The notes beneath the pieces are model-generated. The model was not told where the DNA came from. It saw only the letters and a program-made list of their open reading frames with translations, and searched no databases. DNA of 64,000 nucleotides, taken from NCBI RefSeq assembly GCF_029433095.1, contig NZ_JARNTX010000001.1:1426001-1490000 (forward strand). Direction: 5' to 3'. The DNA is from Hymenobacter sp. YC55 (GTDB taxonomy: Bacteria; Bacteroidota; Bacteroidia; Cytophagales; Hymenobacteraceae). Numbering within the stretch: the first letter of the stretch is position 1; each line of letters opens with the position of its first letter. Shown here piece by piece: positions 24,049 through 33,063 of this stretch. Position numbers and translations under genes: made by a program.

Positions 24049-24128
24049 AGTTGAAACAGTAACTACTTGATTGTTTGCGTGTCATCTTCACACGGCGCGC
24101 AAACAATCAAGTAGTTACTGTTTCAACT
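24049..24128 (-). terminator. Long hairpin (31-bp perfect stem) at the end of the MarC gene
   Basis: Arms 24049-24079 and 24098-24128 are exact reverse complements with an 18-nt loop. The right arm reaches into the TAG stop codon of the MarC gene (24127-24129), and the left arm lies in the leader of rnhA. Probable terminator between two genes on the same strand, but there is no clear U run. Confidence 0.6.
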
Positions 24129-24687
24129 AAAAATTACTTTTGAACAGCTTAATGGCAATAGCCAGCAGAATCACGCCGAATACGCGGCGCAAAATATCCT
24201 CGCCTGCTTTGCCTAGTTTACGCTCAATCCAGCCACTGCTTTTGAGCACCAGGTACACGAACACCAAGTTCAAACCGATGCCAACCAATACGTTGGGCAG
24301 GGAGTAGGCGGCGCGCAGAGAGAGCAGCGTGGTCATGGTGCCGGCCCCCACGATAATAGGAAACGCAAGCGGCACAATAGAGCCCGTGGTAGCCAGCGGG
24401 TCGTGCCGAAACAGCTGAATGCCCAATATCATTTCCATGCCAATAAGGAAGATGATAATAGCCCCTGCTAGCGCGAACGACTGATAATCAACGCCGAACA
24501 ACGACAATATACTCTGCCCCAGAAACAGAAACACCACCATCAGAATGCCCGCAACCAAGGTGGCTTTTTCCGAGTGGATCTTGCCCTCGCGCTGCCGAAT
24601 CTGAATGATGATGGGAATAGAGCCCAGCACATCAATCACGGCAAAGAGGGTAAGCGTGACCGAGAAGATTTCCTTGAGGCTGAACAT
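24127..24687 (-). CDS. MarC family integral membrane protein
   Basis: A 186-residue protein with about six hydrophobic segments, typical of the MarC/UPF0056 family. Landmarks are LTLFAVIDVLGSIPIIIQI (about 10-28), LFGVDYQSFALAGAIIIFLIGMEMILG, and PLAFPIIVGAGTMTTLLSLR. The name comes from the mar locus, but a role in antibiotic resistance has not been upheld, and the function is unknown. I chose the ATG at 24687 because an upstream in-frame start (24759) adds a charged, non-membrane extension covering a hairpin. Confidence 0.9.
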   Translation of the reverse strand: MFSLKEIFSVTLTLFAVIDVLGSIPIIIQIRQREGKIHSEKATLVAGILMVVFLFLGQSILSLFGVDYQSFALAGAIIIFLIGMEMILGIQLFRHDPLATTGSIVPLAFPIIVGAGTMTTLLSLRAAYSLPNVLVGIGLNLVFVYLVLKSSGWIERKLGKAGEDILRRVFGVILLAIAIKLFKSNF

Positions 24688-24714
24688 GGACAAAGGTGGC
24701 GTTATGAAGAGGAA

Positions 24715-24771
24715 GCTTGTGCAGTTGTGCCTGGTTCTATAAACCTTAGAGTCAGGCACAACTGCGCAAGC
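24715..24771 (-). terminator. Hairpin after the SerC-like aminotransferase gene
   Basis: Arms 24715-24733 and 24753-24771 match at 18 of 19 positions, with one G-T pair, across a 19-nt loop. It begins 13 bp past the aminotransferase stop codon. No strong U run is seen, so it may protect the RNA end rather than terminate by itself. Confidence 0.5.
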
Positions 24772-24783
24772 TCACTGCGTAGC

Positions 24784-25848
24784 TTAAGCGAATTCCCGAG
24801 CAAAAAACTGCACCAGTTGCTCGAATGCTGCATCCGGAATGGCGGGGAAGTTAGCGATGCGCAAACTGCCAGCTTTCCAGCTACCGTAGCCGTTGCCGAG
24901 CTGCAAACCCTGGGCGAGAGCCTTGCGCTTCACTTCGTCGATGAGCGGCGGCGGCCCTTGCAAGCCCACAACGGTAGTGGAGCGGGTTTCGGGGTTGGTA
25001 ATGAGGGGCGAGAGCTGCGTGGCCTGCTCGAAGTAGTCGTAGAGCTTAGTGGCCCGATCCTGCAGGTGCTGGTGCACCGCCTTGATGGGTTCACGGTCTT
25101 GCAGTACGCGGCTCAGCAGGTAGATGCCCAACACGTTGGGTGTGTGGGTAGTCTGATAATTGAGCATTTTCTCGTACTGCGCCGTGAGCGAGTTGTAGTG
25201 GCTACGCTCATTGATTTGCCGGAACCGGTCAACGGCCCGTGGCGACAAAATCATCAGCGACAAACCCGCAGGCAAGCCGAAGCACTTCTGCACCGAGGCA
25301 TACCAAATATCCGCCTTGATGTACTTCATCTGAATGCCGCCCAGCGAAGAGGTGGCATCTACTGCCAACAGCGAGTTGCCCAAGCGGTTATACAGATTCA
25401 GGATGAAGCCGTCGCGCAGCTGGGTGGCATTGCTGGTTTCGTTCTGCGTGATGCACACCAAGTCAATTTCCTGGTCGGGGAGGGGCAAGGCGGTTACGTC
25501 GGGCAGTTCGTCGGGGCCGAAGGGAAAGCCGATGGTGGCGGGCCGCAGGGCTTTGGCGTAGTCATACCACTTCTCGCCGAAAGCGCCGCTGTAGAGGTGA
25601 AAACTCTTGCGGGGCGTGAGGCTTTGGGTCAGAACTTCCCAGCACTCGGTAGCGGAGTTCATGAAGAACACCATGTAGTCCTGGGGGATGTTGAGCTTGT
25701 TTTTTAGCTCGGCCACCGTCTGGCGCATCAGACTCGTGAACCGCTCGCCCCGGTGCGGAGCCGACAACCAACCCTCATCGAAAGCATCCTGAAGATACTG
25801 GCGCACCTGCGGGTACACCTGCGACGGGCCGGGATTGAATGTATACAT
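24784..25848 (-). CDS. Class V aminotransferase, phosphoserine aminotransferase-like
   Basis: A 354-residue fold-type I PLP enzyme. The start MYTFNPGPSQVYP and the PLP lysine in SVQKCFGLPAG (Lys 188) match the SerC/class V group. SerC makes 3-phosphoserine from 3-phosphohydroxypyruvate in serine synthesis. The overall sequence is divergent enough that alanine-glyoxylate type activity cannot be ruled out. I chose the ATG at 25848 because the conserved motif begins there. An exact -7 box lies 31 nt upstream (25879-25886). The neighbours do not belong to serine metabolism. Confidence 0.82.
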   Translation of the reverse strand: MYTFNPGPSQVYPQVRQYLQDAFDEGWLSAPHRGERFTSLMRQTVAELKNKLNIPQDYMVFFMNSATECWEVLTQSLTPRKSFHLYSGAFGEKWYDYAKALRPATIGFPFGPDELPDVTALPLPDQEIDLVCITQNETSNATQLRDGFILNLYNRLGNSLLAVDATSSLGGIQMKYIKADIWYASVQKCFGLPAGLSLMILSPRAVDRFRQINERSHYNSLTAQYEKMLNYQTTHTPNVLGIYLLSRVLQDREPIKAVHQHLQDRATKLYDYFEQATQLSPLITNPETRSTTVVGLQGPPPLIDEVKRKALAQGLQLGNGYGSWKAGSLRIANFPAIPDAAFEQLVQFFAREFA

Positions 25849-25878
25849 AGGTAGGTGAAGTCTGGAAGAATGGAGGTG

Positions 25879-25886
25879 CAAAGGTA
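25879..25886 (-). promoter_or_regulatory. -7 box TACCTTTG for the SerC-like gene
   Basis: Exact TAnnTTTG match on the minus strand, 31 nt before the ATG at 25848. It also excludes the longer start at 25881. Confidence 0.6.
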
Positions 25887-26000
25887 GGAACGCTTAAGTG
25901 GCGAAATAATGATTTAGTGAAATGATGAGCTTGCAGGCTTTTCAGCGCACAAGCAGCTCGCCGGACGCACCAGGCTGCTGCCTCACTATTTCGCCGCTTG

Positions 26001-26447
26001 CTATATCTTGAAGCCTAAACGCTTCGGCCGCAGGCTGTCGAAGTATTGCACTGCCAGCCGGTAGCTTTCCAGCTTAAAGCCGCTGATGCTGCCCACGCAA
26101 TGCTTGCCCAGCAAGCTCTTCTGCCGGAATTCCTCCCGGGCGTGCAGGTTGCTCAGGTGAACTTCTATCACCGGCGCATTGATACCGGCTATAGCATCGG
26201 CTATGGCCACGCTGGTGTGGGTGTACCCGCCCGCGTTGAGCACAATGCCGTGGTAGGTGTAGCCCACCTCGTGCAGCTTATCCAGTATGGCACCCTCGTG
26301 GTTGCTTTGGTAATACTCGATGGTTAGTTCGGGGAAGGCGTTGCGTAGTTCGGGTAGATAGTCGTCGAAGGAGCGGGTGCCATAGATGCCCGGTTCGCGC
26401 CGACCTAGTAGATTAAGATTGGGGCCGTTGAGGATGAGGATTTGCAT
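26001..26447 (-). CDS. aroQ: Type II 3-dehydroquinate dehydratase
   Basis: A 148-residue shikimate-pathway enzyme that converts 3-dehydroquinate to 3-dehydroshikimate. The motif LNGPNLNLLGRREPGIYG (6-23) carries the catalytic Tyr 22. ILNAGGYTHTSVAIADAI and IEVHLSNLHAREEFR (catalytic His) complete the signature. I chose the ATG at 26447 because the first strand starts there; the ORF extends 17 codons further upstream. An imperfect 17-bp inverted repeat (25896-25912 with 25983-25999) follows the stop codon. Confidence 0.95.
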   Translation of the reverse strand: MQILILNGPNLNLLGRREPGIYGTRSFDDYLPELRNAFPELTIEYYQSNHEGAILDKLHEVGYTYHGIVLNAGGYTHTSVAIADAIAGINAPVIEVHLSNLHAREEFRQKSLLGKHCVGSISGFKLESYRLAVQYFDSLRPKRLGFKI

Positions 26448-26611
26448 TAAGCTATGGTTGAGAGTTGAGTGGGCGCTTGTTGAATGATTCAACAACAAGG
26501 CAAATCAAACCGGTAGAAACTATTTCTCTGGCAAGTCTCGCTAAACTTGCAGGAATATGAAGGTCGCCGTTCGAGAAACGACCATCCCATGAGCAGCATT
26601 TTTGATTATCT

Positions 26612-27514
26612 ATGTCTACTTGGTCTATTGCTCTGCGGCAGTTTGAAGGCTACTTACAGCTCGAAAAATCATTGTCGGCTAACTCCGTGGAGGCATATGT
26701 GCGCGACGTAGGCAAGCTGCGCTATTTTCTGGAAATCCGGCACTTGCCCAACAATCCTAAGGAGGTGACTACCGCCCTGCTGCGCGAGTTTCTCGACTGG
26801 CTCGGCGAATTCGGAATGTCGGCTACCTCACAGGCCCGCACGCTCTCCGGCATCAAGGCGTTTTTCAGCTTTATGATTATGGAGGACCTCTTGCTCATTG
26901 ATCCTACTGACACGCTGGAAGCTCCCAAAACCGGCCGGAAGCTCCCTGACACACTCAGCTACCAGGACATCGTACAGTTGTTGGAAGCCATAGACTTAAG
27001 CACTGCCGAAGGCACCCGTAACCGGGCCATTCTGGAAGTGCTTTACAGCTCTGGTCTGCGCGTAAGCGAGCTAACCGAACTACGCCTTTCAAATCTGTAT
27101 GTCGATCAGGGGTTTGTGCGCGTGACGGGCAAAGGCAACAAGGAGCGCCTCGTGCCCATCGGCCGCGACGCCCTGAAGCATATCGGGATTTACTTACAAA
27201 GTATCCGTACGCATCTCGACATCAAGCCCGGCAACGAAGATTATGTGTTCTTGAACCGGCGAGGAGCCAAGCTTTCCAGGATTATGATTTTCAACATCAT
27301 AAAGGAAGCTGCCAGCACCGCCGGAGTACGCAAAAGCATCAGCCCACACACCTTACGCCACTCGTTTGCCACCCATCTTATTGAAGGAGGAGCCGACTTG
27401 CGAGCCGTCCAGGAAATGCTCGGTCACGAAAGCATCACGACCACCGAAATCTACACGCACTTAGACCGAGACTACCTGCGGCAGATAATCACGGAATTCC
27501 ACCCTCGCAGCTGA
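26612..27514 (+). CDS. xerD: Tyrosine recombinase, XerC/XerD type
   Basis: A 300-residue site-specific recombinase that resolves chromosome dimers at dif with its partner. The N-terminal SAM-like core-binding domain covers about 1-95. The catalytic domain shows Arg 150, Lys 174, His 246, Arg 249, His 272 and nucleophile Tyr 281, all present. Length and the ending EIYTHLDRDYLRQII are typical of XerD, but XerC is close enough that the symbol is tentative. ftsK, which activates XerD in other bacteria, is encoded 2.4 kb downstream. No dif-like site was recognised. Confidence 0.9.
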   Translation: MSTWSIALRQFEGYLQLEKSLSANSVEAYVRDVGKLRYFLEIRHLPNNPKEVTTALLREFLDWLGEFGMSATSQARTLSGIKAFFSFMIMEDLLLIDPTDTLEAPKTGRKLPDTLSYQDIVQLLEAIDLSTAEGTRNRAILEVLYSSGLRVSELTELRLSNLYVDQGFVRVTGKGNKERLVPIGRDALKHIGIYLQSIRTHLDIKPGNEDYVFLNRRGAKLSRIMIFNIIKEAASTAGVRKSISPHTLRHSFATHLIEGGADLRAVQEMLGHESITTTEIYTHLDRDYLRQIITEFHPRS

Positions 27515-27589
27515 AGTAGTTAACAGAACTGTTTAGTGTCTGCAATCACCAGCTAACTGAACTGAGCATTAAACAGATATGCATGTACG

Positions 27590-28012
27590 CTAACAGTCAC
27601 ATGAATTGTGGTGGCATCCCCGCAACCAATCCTCGGCTTCTTCTACCGACTCGAAAAGCTGTAATTCAGTGCCCGTGTTACGGGTCCAGTTTGTGTCGAG
27701 GTCACTAACGTTGGCGTCGCCACCGGGCTGCATTACGTGCGCTACGCAAGCCGGCGGGGCCGTATGGGTGCTGTCCCAGGCATACCGCAGCCAGGTCAGC
27801 GAATCAAACCAAGGATTGAGAACTTGACTGTTATCGTTTAGAAATAAAGTCACTACCGGATTGCTAAGCACACCTAAAGAGGAGACTATGCTTTGCAAAG
27901 CATGCTGTGGATTGATAAAGCCGCGCCAATTAGCGCGTAACCATTGATTGTTGGCATCATATTCAACTTGGCAGGATGGCTGCTCAGCTGAAAGCGAGGT
28001 AATTGGAGACAT
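27590..28012 (-). CDS. Hypothetical protein, STAS/SpoIIAA-like (second member)
   Basis: A 140-residue protein with no named motif. Strand EYDANNQWLRANWRGFINP, a helix, then VVTLFLNDNSQVL and a later VAHVMQPG follow the same order of elements as the protein encoded at 8434-8868, suggesting a shared fold. The last ten residues are rich in Cys and His. I chose the ATG at 28012; a start six codons further upstream is possible. Function unknown. It is divergent from the DUF6044-like membrane protein. Confidence 0.55.
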   Translation of the reverse strand: MSPITSLSAEQPSCQVEYDANNQWLRANWRGFINPQHALQSIVSSLGVLSNPVVTLFLNDNSQVLNPWFDSLTWLRYAWDSTHTAPPACVAHVMQPGGDANVSDLDTNWTRNTGTELQLFESVEEAEDWLRGCHHNSCDC

Positions 28013-28085
28013 AGGACAATGCAAGGACAAAGAAAAACCTTAATCAGGCATTGCAACAGGTGTGAGGGAAGTAGCAGAGCAATGG

Positions 28086-28093
28086 TAATTTCG
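28086..28093 (+). promoter_or_regulatory. -7-like box TAATTTCG
   Basis: Seven of eight bases match TAnnTTTG, 17 nt before the GTG start at 28111. It is the TAnnTTCG variant seen before several genes here. Confidence 0.4.
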
Positions 28094-28110
28094 CAACAAA
28101 TCTAATCATT

Positions 28111-29835
28111 GTGCCATCATCTAGGATATATAATTCATCTCGCGCATCGCCCTTTTTGATAACACTACTGGGGTTGCTGGTGTTTCTGCTGCCATTCGCA
28201 GTGTTGCAAGACCATAGCTACATCACCATCGACGACAACCTAGAGGCAGAGTTTGCTATACCGTATCTGCTTGTCAAACAGAAAGTAGCGCTTGATTATG
28301 ACCCAACTACGGTGCTGCCCGCCGTGATGGATGGGCTGCCCCGCAACGCGGCCCGGTCGGGGCTAAACGTAACCGTTGGCCTGTTTGAAATGCTGCCGCC
28401 CTGGGCTGTTTATTTGGTGCAGCAAGCCCTTGTGCGGCTACTCGCTTTAGTGGCTATGTATGCCTTGTTGCGGCGACACTGGCTGCGAGAAGCGCACCAA
28501 AAGGCAGTAGCAGCCGGAGTGGCGCTGTGCTGGGCGCTGCTGCCACTTTACACAATGTATGGATGGTCGGTGCCGGGGCAGGCGGGACTGTTGCTGGCCT
28601 TTCTGGAACTGCGCCGAGGGCCGGCGCGGTGGTGGCACTGGCTGCTCATCGGCTCTTTCCCGCTATGGAGCATATTTGCGTTTGTGGGGCCGTTTGTACT
28701 AGCTGCCCTCGGCCTATTCGTTGTCTACGACTGGTGGCAAACCCGCCGCCTAAAGGCGCGTCTGGTAGCGGGCTTACTACTGCTGCTAGGCGTGTACTTG
28801 GTGGTGGAATGGCCGCTGTTCTATTCTTTGCTGCTTGCCAAGCAGTTCGTGCCGCACCGGCTAGAATTTGATATGCGTCGAATCACGCCCATGGGCTTGA
28901 TTGAAGGCTTACGAAGTGCAGCCCAGTTCTTTTTTGTAGGGCAATATCATGCCAGCCGCTTTCTACGAATAGCCGTTTTGCTGGCGGTAGGGGTGGTGAT
29001 GCTGCGGACTCCGGCGGGGCAGCGGACCAAGCAGCTGCAGCGGTTTGGATCCTGGTTACTCGTACTAGTTGGAATGGCCCTGTTCAGCGGGTTTTATCCA
29101 CAATTGGTGGCCGCCGTACAAACGCAGGTGCCAGCGGTAGGAGCTTTCAACTTTGGCCGATTCCATTTCCTGAGCCCGTTGATCTGGTTTATGGTGCTGG
29201 CGCTGGCGCTGCGCGACTTACCAGTTCGTTGGCAAGTAACTGTGATTGGCTTGCAGTTGCTGGTCGGCTTGGGCATGAATGCAGAATGGCTGAACAACCT
29301 GCGCGAGTTAGCGGGCAGGCCAAGGGCCCAGGAGCCCAATTATGCAGCGTACGTTAGTGCGCCGTTGTTTGAGCAGGTGCAGCAAACTATACGGCAGCAG
29401 ACTACCCTCGAGCCCGCGCAGTATCGGGTGGCTTGCTTGGGTTTCCCGCCGGCCGTAGCCCAGCTAAACGACTTCTACACCTTAGATTCTTATCAAAACA
29501 ACTACCCGCTTTCTTACAAGCACAAGTTTCGGCCGCTGATTGCCGGGGAGCTGGCCAAGAGCCCGATGCTGCAGGCTTACTTCGATGCCTGGGGTAACCG
29601 GTGCTTCTTATTTTCAGCGGAGTTGGGCAAGGATTTCCGCGTAGGCGCGTTTCAGCAGCGTGTTGTGCAGGATTTCACGTTTGATCCTAGTACCTTCCGA
29701 AAGTTGAGGGGCCGTTACGTATTGTCGGCGGCCCGGCTAGCTCAACCCGCTCAAAGCGGCCTCCGCTCGGTTGGCGTGTTCAGCCGGCCAGATGCCTATT
29801 GGCGGATTTACCTGTACGAGGTGATGAACCAGTGA
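28111..29835 (+). CDS. Large membrane protein, DUF6044-like
   Basis: A 574-residue protein with about ten hydrophobic segments and a soluble C-terminal domain of about 160 residues. The extracytoplasmic loop after the first segment reads SYITIDDNLEAEF, and the protein ends in RGRYVLSAARL...YWRIYLYEV. This layout resembles the DUF6044 (YkoS-like) family of putative GT-C-fold glycosyltransferases. The assignment is from memory of the pattern and is moderate. GTG start at 28111, placed just after a -7-like box. Confidence 0.6.
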   Translation: MPSSRIYNSSRASPFLITLLGLLVFLLPFAVLQDHSYITIDDNLEAEFAIPYLLVKQKVALDYDPTTVLPAVMDGLPRNAARSGLNVTVGLFEMLPPWAVYLVQQALVRLLALVAMYALLRRHWLREAHQKAVAAGVALCWALLPLYTMYGWSVPGQAGLLLAFLELRRGPARWWHWLLIGSFPLWSIFAFVGPFVLAALGLFVVYDWWQTRRLKARLVAGLLLLLGVYLVVEWPLFYSLLLAKQFVPHRLEFDMRRITPMGLIEGLRSAAQFFFVGQYHASRFLRIAVLLAVGVVMLRTPAGQRTKQLQRFGSWLLVLVGMALFSGFYPQLVAAVQTQVPAVGAFNFGRFHFLSPLIWFMVLALALRDLPVRWQVTVIGLQLLVGLGMNAEWLNNLRELAGRPRAQEPNYAAYVSAPLFEQVQQTIRQQTTLEPAQYRVACLGFPPAVAQLNDFYTLDSYQNNYPLSYKHKFRPLIAGELAKSPMLQAYFDAWGNRCFLFSAELGKDFRVGAFQQRVVQDFTFDPSTFRKLRGRYVLSAARLAQPAQSGLRSVGVFSRPDAYWRIYLYEVMNQ

Positions 29836-29936
29836 TTCTAGAGAGTAGCCTTCTTAGCAGTTTGATAGTTTATCAGCCTACTAAAATGCTACACTCATTA
29901 GCTAGCTATTTCACTACATCACCATTGAAAAATGCC

Positions 29937-29944
29937 TAGATTTG
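29937..29944 (+). promoter_or_regulatory. -7 box TAGATTTG for ftsK
   Basis: Exact TAnnTTTG match, 18 nt before the ATG at 29963. It overlaps the longer open frame starting at 29942, which argues for the downstream start. Confidence 0.55.
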
Positions 29945-29962
29945 GCCCTTTGGAGCGTTAGA

Positions 29963-32944
29963 ATGGCTAAAAATACATACAAACAAGATCAACCTACACC
30001 GGCCAGCCGAAGTAACGAGCCGCGGCCACCGCGTGCCACTACGCCCCGGCCGGTTGCAACGGAAACCACCGCGCCCCGCGAAAATCGTCGGGCCTCCGAG
30101 GCCAAAGCGGCTCCTAAACCGCCACGGCAACCCCTGAAATTACCGTCCTTCAACCTAGGCGGTATGTTCGGGTTCGTGCGCGACCGGCGGTTCCAGCTTT
30201 TTCTCGGGTTCTTCTTTCTGCTTGGTTCTCTCTACCTCACCATTGCTTTCCTCTCGTTCCTGTTTACGGGCCACGCCGATCAAAGCGTAGTGGCCGGGCT
30301 AGATCGGACAACGACGAAAGAGGCCGGTCAGGAAACTGGTAATTGGTTTGGGCTGCTCGGGGCCATGATAGCACAAGTCTTTATTTATAAAGGCTTTGGG
30401 GTAGCGGCATTTGCTCTCATACCCATCGTGTTTTTCCTGGGTTACAAGATTGTGTTTCGACGGGCAGAGGTGTCGGTAAGTTATGTGCTGGCCTTGTGCT
30501 TGTTCCTGATGGGCTGGCTGAGCGTGCTGCTTGGCTACGTCGTGCTCACAATGCAAGCCCCCGATGCGGACCCCACGCTAGGGCATCGCCTCGACTTTCT
30601 GAGCGGTGGCATTGGCTACGAAGTGGCCCTCTGGCTCGATAGCCTAATTGGTTGGGGCACCGTGCTTCTCCTTGCCTTCCTGCTAATTTCCTTTGTTGTC
30701 TTCTTTTTCAATGTCACGTCGCTTACCCTTCCTCGCTTTGGCACAGATGCTGAAGAAGAGGAGGAAGCTACTGAAAATCAGAGTGTATCGAACCACGCCC
30801 GTCCTGCAGGAAATTACGGAGCTTCGGCTTCCATAGGTATCAAGGAAGAAGAAGAGCGTGACTTGGGTATGACGGTGCGGTCCTTACGGCCTACTCCGCC
30901 CGTACCTGCTGCCCGACCGGCTGCTGTTTTGCAGCCCGAAGAAGACGATGAGCCCGATGCTCCGGTTGTTACGTCTGGTTCTATAGCCTCGCCCGCCTTC
31001 AGCGTGACACCGAGTGCTGGAACTGGTGTAGTAGCGGGAGCAGCCTCAGCTACGGCGGCTGGTGCCGCCTTGCCGCTTACCGTTGCACCTGCCGCCAGTG
31101 CGGCCCTTAGCGCTGCTAGCGCGGCGGCTACCGTAGCTTCTGGTGGCGCAACAACCTCGGCAAAAGGTCCTAGCTTCTCCATCGAAACGGCGGTTGATCC
31201 GGAGCCTGTAGTGGCTATGCCGTCCCGGGTTCCTACGCCGCTTTCGCTTTCTGATTTGGTTGACGACAAGGCGCCACTACCCGCTGCCAGCAGTCAGCCT
31301 TCAGCTAGCGCTGCCCCACAACCAGCCTTGCAAATCACCAACAAAGGAGCTGAACTAGACCCAGCTGCTGGGGCCGATATGGCCGTCATTGCCGAGGAGG
31401 ACGAGGATGCCGATGCCATGCCAGCCGTCAACTATGACCCCACGCTGGACCTATCGCGGTACCAGTACCCTACGCTGGAACTGCTCAACGACTACGGCCA
31501 GGCCAAGGCGCAGGTAACCAAGGAAGAACTGGAAGCCAACAAAGACCGCATTGTCGAAACGTTGGGCCACTACGGCATCAACATCGCCAGCATCAAGGCC
31601 ACGATTGGCCCGACCGTCACGCTCTACGAAATCGTGCCGGACGCTGGGGTGCGCATCTCGAAAATCAAGAGCCTGGAAGACGATATTGCGTTGAGCCTCG
31701 CCGCTTTAGGTATTCGTATCATTGCGCCAATACCTGGCAAAGGCACTATCGGTATCGAGGTGCCCAACGCCAAGAAGGAGATGGTAAGCATCCGGTCGGT
31801 GTTCAGCACCGAGAAATTTGCCCATACCGAAATGGATTTGCCCATTGCTTTCGGGCGCACCATCACCAACGAAGTGTTTGTGGTGGATTTGGCCAAAATG
31901 CCTCACTTGCTGATGGCTGGTGCCACCGGTCAGGGTAAGTCGGTGGGCTTGAACGTGATTCTAGCTTCGTTGCTCTACAAGCGCCATCCGGCCCAATTGA
32001 AGTTTGTGCTCGTCGACCCCAAAAAGGTGGAACTAAGCATCTTCAATAAGATCGAGCGTCACTTCCTCGCCAAGTTACCCGATACCGACGAAGCCATCAT
32101 CACCGACACCAAGAAGGTGGTGAACACGCTGAACTCCTTGTGCATGGAAATGGACCGGCGCTACGATTTGCTGAAAGATGCCGGCTGCCGCAATCTGAAA
32201 GAGTACAACCGCAAGTTCATCGAGCGGCGCCTCAACCCGAAGAAAGGCCACCGCTACCTGCCGTTTATCGTGCTAGTAATCGACGAGTTGGCCGACTTAA
32301 TGATGACAGCCGGTAAGGAAGTAGAAACCCCAATTGCTCGCCTCGCTCAGTTGGCCCGCGCTATCGGTATTCACCTGATTGTGGCTACACAGCGGCCTTC
32401 GGTCAACGTTATTACGGGCATCATCAAGGCCAACTTCCCGTGCCGGATTTCTTTCAAGGTTACTTCCAAGATTGACTCGCGCACCATCCTCGATGCCGGC
32501 GGCGCCGACCAATTGGTTGGTCAGGGTGACATGCTCATTTCGCAAGGTTCCGACATTATTCGGGTGCAGTGCGCCTTCATCGACACGCCCGAGGTAGACC
32601 GCCTGTGCGATTTTGTGGGCGAACAACAAGGCTACCCTGACGCCTACATGCTCCCCGAAGTGGTAGGCGAATCGGGTGGGGGTAACGGCGACCTTGAAGA
32701 TATGGACCCTGCCCAACGCGACTCGATGTTTGAGGAAGCCGCCCGTGTTATTGTCACGCACCAGCAGGGCAGTACGTCATTGTTGCAGCGCCGCCTAAAG
32801 CTTGGCTACAACCGCGCTGGCCGCCTTATTGATCAGCTAGAGCATGCTGGCGTGGTAGGGCCTTTTGAGGGCAGCAAAGCGCGCGAGGTTTTGATTCCGG
32901 ACGAATATAGTTTGGAACAGTTGTTGAATACGTTGCCTAAATAG
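29963..32944 (+). CDS. ftsK: DNA translocase FtsK/SpoIIIE family
   Basis: A 993-residue septum-anchored DNA pump that clears and aligns chromosome ends at division. A basic, Pro-rich start (1-65) is followed by four transmembrane segments (about 75-265). Next comes a long Ala/Pro/Val-rich linker (about 275-480) and the RecA-like motor. Walker A GATGQGKS is at 653-660, Walker B VLVIDELADLM is near 770. The C-terminal winged-helix gamma domain QQGSTSLLQRRLKLGYNRAG is the part that reads KOPS-type DNA signals. I chose the ATG at 29963 by the -7 box. It shares a neighbourhood with xerD. Confidence 0.95.
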   Translation: MAKNTYKQDQPTPASRSNEPRPPRATTPRPVATETTAPRENRRASEAKAAPKPPRQPLKLPSFNLGGMFGFVRDRRFQLFLGFFFLLGSLYLTIAFLSFLFTGHADQSVVAGLDRTTTKEAGQETGNWFGLLGAMIAQVFIYKGFGVAAFALIPIVFFLGYKIVFRRAEVSVSYVLALCLFLMGWLSVLLGYVVLTMQAPDADPTLGHRLDFLSGGIGYEVALWLDSLIGWGTVLLLAFLLISFVVFFFNVTSLTLPRFGTDAEEEEEATENQSVSNHARPAGNYGASASIGIKEEEERDLGMTVRSLRPTPPVPAARPAAVLQPEEDDEPDAPVVTSGSIASPAFSVTPSAGTGVVAGAASATAAGAALPLTVAPAASAALSAASAAATVASGGATTSAKGPSFSIETAVDPEPVVAMPSRVPTPLSLSDLVDDKAPLPAASSQPSASAAPQPALQITNKGAELDPAAGADMAVIAEEDEDADAMPAVNYDPTLDLSRYQYPTLELLNDYGQAKAQVTKEELEANKDRIVETLGHYGINIASIKATIGPTVTLYEIVPDAGVRISKIKSLEDDIALSLAALGIRIIAPIPGKGTIGIEVPNAKKEMVSIRSVFSTEKFAHTEMDLPIAFGRTITNEVFVVDLAKMPHLLMAGATGQGKSVGLNVILASLLYKRHPAQLKFVLVDPKKVELSIFNKIERHFLAKLPDTDEAIITDTKKVVNTLNSLCMEMDRRYDLLKDAGCRNLKEYNRKFIERRLNPKKGHRYLPFIVLVIDELADLMMTAGKEVETPIARLAQLARAIGIHLIVATQRPSVNVITGIIKANFPCRISFKVTSKIDSRTILDAGGADQLVGQGDMLISQGSDIIRVQCAFIDTPEVDRLCDFVGEQQGYPDAYMLPEVVGESGGGNGDLEDMDPAQRDSMFEEAARVIVTHQQGSTSLLQRRLKLGYNRAGRLIDQLEHAGVVGPFEGSKAREVLIPDEYSLEQLLNTLPK

Positions 32945-33063
32945 TAAGTAAGGCATGATGCAGGGCACAAAAAGGATCATTTATAAAGTTCTTTTTGTTA
33001 AGTCTTAAACAAAGCTCGGTTTCGTACGTCTTGTACTTACTTCTACTGAACCACCTTTTTGTA

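Noticed and set aside
26612..27514. Integrase of a mobile island
   Set aside because: Sequence length and motifs fit housekeeping XerC/XerD, and no attachment sites or phage genes flank it.
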